NCBI GenBank assembly: GCA_905186105.1
Contig: LR994475.1
Coordinates: forward strand, 1,863,708 to 1,873,440
From: an uncultured Sutterella sp.
Lineage (GTDB): Bacteria > Pseudomonadota > Gammaproteobacteria > Burkholderiales > Burkholderiaceae_F
DNA length: 9,733 nt
Direction: 5' to 3'
This document shows, piece by piece, positions 6,032 through 9,733 of the stretch. The notes below the pieces were generated by a model. The model saw nothing but the letters and a program-made list of their open reading frames with translations, searched no databases and was not told where the DNA came from. The first letter of the stretch is position 1, and the number at the start of each line of letters is the position of its first letter. A program made the translations under genes and the position numbers.

Positions 6032-7791
6032 GATATCTTTCCCTCGCACTGCGGAAGTGTCATCTCTACCCTTACACCGTGAGGTTTTACGTACTCAATT
6101 GTCATCCCTCCGCCCAAGCGCTCCAACATGCGAGCGGAAATCGCCAGTCCGAGTCCGAGCCCGTCAGTCTTTTGAGACATCTTGGGACCGTACACATCGC
6201 AAAAATCAGACACGTCCTTGGTCGGACCGTTGTCTTCGATACTCACATGTACCATGTCACCCTCGCGACAGGCGCCGATCACGATTTTGCCGTCATCCCG
6301 AGCTTTAAGTGCTTCCACAGCATTTTTCAACACATTCAGCAACACGAGTGTGAATTCGTGCGGATCGGCCATCACGACGTAGGTCTCAGAGACGTCGTTC
6401 ACGATCAGCGGCGTTCTCGGAAAGAGCGCGGCAATTTCGTGGAGGACGTCTTCGACCATCCGAAGCAGATTGAGTGGACGGCACTTGGGCGGCTCCGACT
6501 TGGCATATCCTCTCACGTGTTCTATGACACTACCCGCACGATGCGTCTGCTGCAAAATTTCTTCGACCGCCTCGTCAATAATCGAGCGATTGACGCCAGA
6601 CTGACGATTGAGTTCGCGAATACCGTCCGCAAAATTCGCAATGGCACTAATCGGTTGCTTGAGTTCGTGAGCCACACTGTTGGCGAGCACGCCGGTAAGC
6701 GACATGCGTTCCAATTGATAGAGCTTTCGTTGTGCAATCAATACCTGCGCCTGCGCCTTTGCTTTAGTATCCGAAGCTTCTCGAAGCGACTTCGTCTTTC
6801 GCTTCACCTCAAGATTGACAAGAAAATAATGCGCAATACCCGCCGTCAGAAGCAGTAATAGCACAAGAAGTTCCATCTTGTATTTCGCCACCGTATCCCT
6901 CAACGTAGGGTGACGCAAATATTCGTAGTGCGCCACCTTGAGATTGCGGTAAAGATCATTGATCGCGCGAAAGTCCGTGGCAATGCTCCAGTAACTTCCG
7001 TTTGTTGCAGGCATTGAAAGCAATGCGCCGGCTGCGCGTCGGCTCATTTCGGGCGTTGCCCTCGTCGTGGTCGCAAACACCCAATCGGGATAGAGGTCGG
7101 TGGAACGCACGCATGCAAGTTTCTCGTCGCGCCGTCCTTCGATCACTCGGAATTCGTCGGGGGTCGCCTTGCCGGATGCGATCATCTCTTCGAGCAAACA
7201 GGCGCGCACCATACCGACTTGAGCCTTACCGCTACGGACGGCGTCAAATACGTTCTGCATGGGATAGCCCGTAAAAAAAACCGACTGAAAGAAGCGTTCC
7301 GGCTCGTAACCGCGTCTGATAAGTTCGCCAAGCGGCACAAAGTACCCGCCGAAGGTCGAGTCCGATACCGCGGTGGCGGTTTGATGCCGGATATCCTCGA
7401 ACGTACGATGAGGCGAAGTGTTTTTTACAAAGAAAATGCCGCCCATCGATTCGTTCGGATCCCGTGCCTCGCGAATTTTGAGTGTGGCAAGATGGCTACC
7501 CCGAGCTTCACTCAGCTCACTGCTGAAAAGTCCAGCGTTGGTGATGAAAAAATCAAGCTTTCCGGCTCTCAGCGCTTCTGGCAACGTATGAAGATCATAG
7601 TAAGACACCTCGATCGGACGCTCGAGCGACTCTCTGAGCCGATCGAGCGTGGTCGAAAAAATGCCCATGCTTTTCGTCTTTCCAACCGTGTTAAGAATGC
7701 CTATGCGCACGGGCGACTCGGGCATGGAAAAGGCACTCAGCGACAGGATCAGACCGAAGATCGGGATTAAAGTGACGAAAAACCTTTTCAT
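6028..7791 (-). CDS. TtrS-like sensor histidine kinase with periplasmic binding-protein domain
   Basis: This 587-residue inner-membrane sensor is built like TtrS. Residues 1-22 form a signal/anchor segment. Residues about 27-300 form a periplasmic PhnD/phosphonate-binding-type domain (VRIGILN at the start, LDFFITNAG, then GSYWSIATDFRAINDLYR and YEYLRHPTL before the membrane). Residues about 307-326 are a transmembrane helix (MELLVLLLLLTAGIAHYFL), and a coiled linker follows. The kinase core has the H box LANSVAHELKQPISAI with His375, the N box LLNVLKNAVEAL with Asn490, and the ATP-lid motifs EDNG (519-522) and GLGLGLA (544-550). It probably autophosphorylates when the periplasmic domain binds an oxidised electron acceptor and passes the phosphate to Asp71 of the adjoining regulator. 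The gene starts 21 bases after the chaperone gene, with no strong ribosome binding site visible. Tetrathionate is only one candidate ligand, because the neighbouring enzyme is of the DmsA rather than the TtrA type. Confidence 0.9.
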   Translation of the reverse strand: MKRFFVTLIPIFGLILSLSAFSMPESPVRIGILNTVGKTKSMGIFSTTLDRLRESLERPIEVSYYDLHTLPEALRAGKLDFFITNAGLFSSELSEARGSHLATLKIREARDPNESMGGIFFVKNTSPHRTFEDIRHQTATAVSDSTFGGYFVPLGELIRRGYEPERFFQSVFFTGYPMQNVFDAVRSGKAQVGMVRACLLEEMIASGKATPDEFRVIEGRRDEKLACVRSTDLYPDWVFATTTRATPEMSRRAAGALLSMPATNGSYWSIATDFRAINDLYRNLKVAHYEYLRHPTLRDTVAKYKMELLVLLLLLTAGIAHYFLVNLEVKRKTKSLREASDTKAKAQAQVLIAQRKLYQLERMSLTGVLANSVAHELKQPISAIANFADGIRELNRQSGVNRSIIDEAVEEILQQTHRAGSVIEHVRGYAKSEPPKCRPLNLLRMVEDVLHEIAALFPRTPLIVNDVSETYVVMADPHEFTLVLLNVLKNAVEALKARDDGKIVIGACREGDMVHVSIEDNGPTKDVSDFCDVYGPKMSQKTDGLGLGLAISARMLERLGGGMTIEYVKPHGVRVEMTLPQCEGKIS

Positions 7792-7812
7792 AACATGCCA
7801 AAGACAGATGGA

Positions 7813-8422
7813 TTAACGAGGTCGGATGAATGCATCGTCGAGGAATTCGACGAGAAAGTCAACCAACCCGATCACACCAGCAGGCGCATCGAGCGCCTTC
7901 ATGTGTGCTCTCAGATCAGGCAACCACGCTAAACGTTCGTCGACATAACGACTGATGTCGTCCGTCGAACAAACCGGTCGTGCGGTCGCATCCAGATGTT
8001 GTACACAGAGCAGTCCTAGAAGCGCGAGTTGCAGTCCGAGATGGTCGGTACGGTTCCGCCAGGCTCTCATCGGGAAGCACGCCATAACGGCGCATCCATG
8101 CAAGCGTAAGATCACGCGGCTCCTGCATCGTCAATCCACAACGTATCACGCTCTCATGAGGCGTGACGGATGACATCCCCAGGGCAAACGCGGCGGACCA
8201 ATCCCGTGCCAACTCTTCGCGAGGGGTACGGCGCATCACATCAAGGTTCGTTTTCGCCACTTTGCGAAGCGGCATGCTCCCGTGACTCGCTTGATAGGCG
8301 AACATGGTAGTGACTTCCTTATGGATGTCCTCAGTCATGCCATACAACAGCCAATTGGAAAACGATTTGGTAGTCAATGCGACTACCGTCAAGTCCGGTT
8401 GACTTTGAGATCGATCCACCAT
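7813..8422 (-). pseudogene. TorD/DmsD-family chaperone for the molybdoenzyme, frameshifted as given
   Basis: TorD/DmsD proteins bind the twin-arginine signal of molybdoenzymes and help cofactor insertion before export. Read from ATG 8422, residues 1-125 show the family pattern: ELARDWSAAFALG (70-82), PHESV (88-92), GLTMQEPRD (96-104) and AWMRRYGVLPDESLAEPY (108-125). After this the frame runs into unrelated sequence. The family continuation DHLGLQLALLGLL is in another frame that stays open to the TAA at 7813-7815 (ending DDAFIRPR). Dropping one G from the GG at 8047-8048 joins EPY directly to DHLGLQL and gives 202 residues, a normal family length. The repair is so clean that this is either a very recent mutation or a sequencing error in a working gene. 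AGGAGG (8426-8431) lies just before the start and abuts the stop of the B-subunit gene, so the two are translationally linked. Confidence 0.85.
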
Positions 8423-8431
8423 GATCCTCCT

Positions 8432-9148
8432 TTACTTCACAACAACCGTGCGTGCACGGAAAAGAACGTTGGGACGGGTCTTCGCCACGTCCGCCTCAAT
8501 CACGCCGACCGCTGTAACCGTAGCAATAGGATGACGCTTTTTCAATTCATCCATCGGACCACAATCGAGCGCACGCCCCGGACATGAGGTCACACAAGCA
8601 GGTTTGAGCCCGACCTTAAGACGATCAACACACATGTCGCACTTGGTCATTCGAGGATGTTTTTCACTCCCCATCGGGGTCTTTTCCAGTGCATCGTAGT
8701 ACTGAGGAACTTCCCACGGGCAAGCCGCACGGCAGGCACCACACCCCACGCAACGTGAGGAGTCGACGACGACCGCGCCGTACACCTCTTCCTTGGTGAT
8801 CGCTTTTACCGGACAGACCTTCATGCATGCCGGATCCGAACAATGGTTGCATGCCATGGAGAGCGGCACAACCGACACGTTCGGCGCCACGTCGCCGAAC
8901 TCATGGAAGGAGACTTTACGCCAGGTTTCCTTCATGTGGAAGCGTCGGTTGAACGCGTGATTGGTGGTACCGGAAGCGGTGCCCGCGACCCAATCCGTCG
9001 GCGTTGCCATGGCACCGAGCTGAGTGTCCGTAAGCGTACTGAAGGCTGCGTCACCGCGACGTCCCTCATTCCATTCCTTGCACGCCACCGTACAGGTCGC
9101 ACACCCGAGACAGCGCTGCTGATCAAAGAAAAAACCGTATTGTGTCAT
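8432..9148 (-). CDS. dmsB: DmsB-like iron-sulfur subunit, four [4Fe-4S] clusters
   Basis: This electron-transfer subunit of a DMSO-reductase-family complex carries electrons to the molybdenum subunit encoded upstream. It has 238 residues and sixteen Cys in four ferredoxin groups: 13/16/19/23, 100/103/108/112, 133/136/139/143 and 170/173/185/189. The third group keeps Cys at its third position, as in DmsB, which favours [4Fe-4S] there. The start MTQYGFFFDQQRC and the DMCVDR...PACVTSCPGRALDCGPMDEL region align well with E. coli DmsB. That protein is 205 residues; here about 34 extra residues lie between the first and second Cys groups. I chose ATG 9148 rather than 9154: AAGGA sits seven bases before 9148 but would touch 9154. 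There is no signal peptide, as expected for export together with the catalytic subunit. It lies 32 bases after the catalytic gene and 9 bases before the chaperone gene. Confidence 0.92.
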   Translation of the reverse strand: MTQYGFFFDQQRCLGCATCTVACKEWNEGRRGDAAFSTLTDTQLGAMATPTDWVAGTASGTTNHAFNRRFHMKETWRKVSFHEFGDVAPNVSVVPLSMACNHCSDPACMKVCPVKAITKEEVYGAVVVDSSRCVGCGACRAACPWEVPQYYDALEKTPMGSEKHPRMTKCDMCVDRLKVGLKPACVTSCPGRALDCGPMDELKKRHPIATVTAVGVIEADVAKTRPNVLFRARTVVVK

Positions 9149-9180
9149 TTTCATTTCCTTCGGCTAAGGTCCGAGTGAAC

Positions 9181-9733
9181 TCACTGCGGCAACGTCTTGC
9201 TGACTTCGCACAGTTCGCCGCCGGCGGCGAATCCGCCGGACTTGTTGGTCTGAAGATGCAGGAACGGATCGCTTGCACCAATATCTCGATCGGTCGTGAG
9301 TGTATTGACCGCTCCGCCGACGTCCACAGGCACCGTGTGCGCACGGGGCTTTCCCGAACCGGTCTCATCAAACCAGTACGTAAAGGTTTCGGAATCGCTC
9401 GGATGGTACCAAGCGCCCTCACCGATCGAAATGACACCCGGAATCTGACGTTTTGTCAATTGCGCCGGTAACTTGATACAACCCGCATCGTTGTACGCAT
9501 AGACCATGTCACCGTCATTGATACCACGCTTCTCGGCATCGAGCGGATGGATCATGATGCCGTGCGGGAAAACATCGTTGATCATCGTCGTATTGTCGAA
9601 CGAGGAGTGAGAACGATTCGCCACGTGAGGCGTCGTGTACTGAAGCGTATAGCTTCGACCCGACGGCGAGACCTTCTTTTCCATAATATCTTCAACACCT
9701 TCCGCCGGACGCACGTATTGCGCACGCGCCACT
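9181..9733 (-). CDS. DMSO-reductase-family molybdopterin oxidoreductase, C-terminal part only
   Basis: The window ends inside this gene, and only the last 183 codons or so are visible, ending in TGA at 9181. They cover the C-terminal molybdopterin-dinucleotide-binding domain of the DmsA-type catalytic subunit: YTLQYTTPHVANRSHSSFDN (the region that reads LVTPHSKARANSMFDN in DmsA, from memory), then FPHGIMIHPLDAEKRGINDGD, KLPAQLTKRQIPGVISIGEGAWYHP, and GGAVNTLTTDRDIGASDP near the end. Such subunits reduce S- or N-oxides or related acceptors, usually in the periplasm after Tat export. The residues that set substrate and the molybdenum ligand lie outside the window, so the substrate is open. It is probably the first or an early gene of the operon, followed by the iron-sulfur subunit, the chaperone and the two-component system. 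Confidence 0.9.
   Translation of the reverse strand, partial: VARAQYVRPAEGVEDIMEKKVSPSGRSYTLQYTTPHVANRSHSSFDNTTMINDVFPHGIMIHPLDAEKRGINDGDMVYAYNDAGCIKLPAQLTKRQIPGVISIGEGAWYHPSDSETFTYWFDETGSGKPRAHTVPVDVGGAVNTLTTDRDIGASDPFLHLQTNKSGGFAAGGELCEVSKTLPQ

Noticed and set aside
6079..6858. Open frame of 259 codons on the + strand opposite the sensor kinase
   Set aside because: It mirrors the kinase core on the other strand; the residue mix (rich in His, Arg and Cys) and lack of motifs mark it as a shadow frame.
7219..7770. 183-codon + strand open frame opposite the sensor's periplasmic domain
   Set aside because: It is a shadow of the kinase gene, with no motif and no ribosome binding site.
1..9733. 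CRISPR array, tRNA or rRNA gene
   Set aside because: I found no regularly spaced repeats, cloverleaf with a conserved T-loop, or rRNA-like sequence on either strand by eye.

Overview
The window looks like chromosomal sequence from a host-associated proteobacterium, most likely a betaproteobacterium of the Sutterella/Parasutterella type. I base this on the close E. coli-like lysine permease, the class 2 dihydroorotate dehydrogenase and the anaerobic respiratory operon with its own sensor. This is inference from protein flavour, not a database match, so the taxon is tentative.

Left part (1-2022). The window opens inside a LysP-type lysine:proton permease gene on the + strand. It converges on a complete CpXC-domain (zinc-ribbon-like) protein gene on the - strand, and a stem-loop that may end lysP lies between them.

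Middle (2023-5074). One intact gene, pyrD (- strand, 3422-4480), sits between two stretches of broken + strand sequence. The first (about 2300-3310) is the most unusual part of the window. It holds an RNA-like region with several stems, followed immediately by the N-terminal third of an IscB-type RNA-guided nuclease (PLMP domain, RuvC-I aspartate, arginine-rich bridge). That nuclease gene is broken by a frameshift and an amber codon and has lost all its later nuclease parts. The arrangement is that of an OMEGA (omega RNA/HEARO) system derived from IS200/IS605-type elements. A start-less open frame of unknown identity follows. The second stretch (about 4797-5074) is a fragment of a stomatin/SPFH (Band 7) gene with a stop and a frameshift. 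PyrD itself carries Cys where class 2 enzymes are known to use Ser as catalytic base.

Right part (5075-9733). After a visible rise in G+C there is a start-less frame of unknown identity, which converges on a - strand operon. In transcription order the operon reads: DMSO-reductase-family molybdenum catalytic subunit (only its C-terminus is in the window), DmsB-like four-cluster ferredoxin subunit, TorD/DmsD-family chaperone (frameshifted as given), a TtrS-like membrane sensor kinase with a periplasmic binding-protein domain, and a TtrR/FixJ-like response regulator. The genes are tightly spaced, and the last two overlap by four bases (ATGA). The likely logic is that the sensor detects an oxidised electron acceptor in the periplasm and the regulator activates the reductase that consumes it. 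The acceptor cannot be named from this sequence. No membrane-anchor gene lies between the B subunit and the chaperone.
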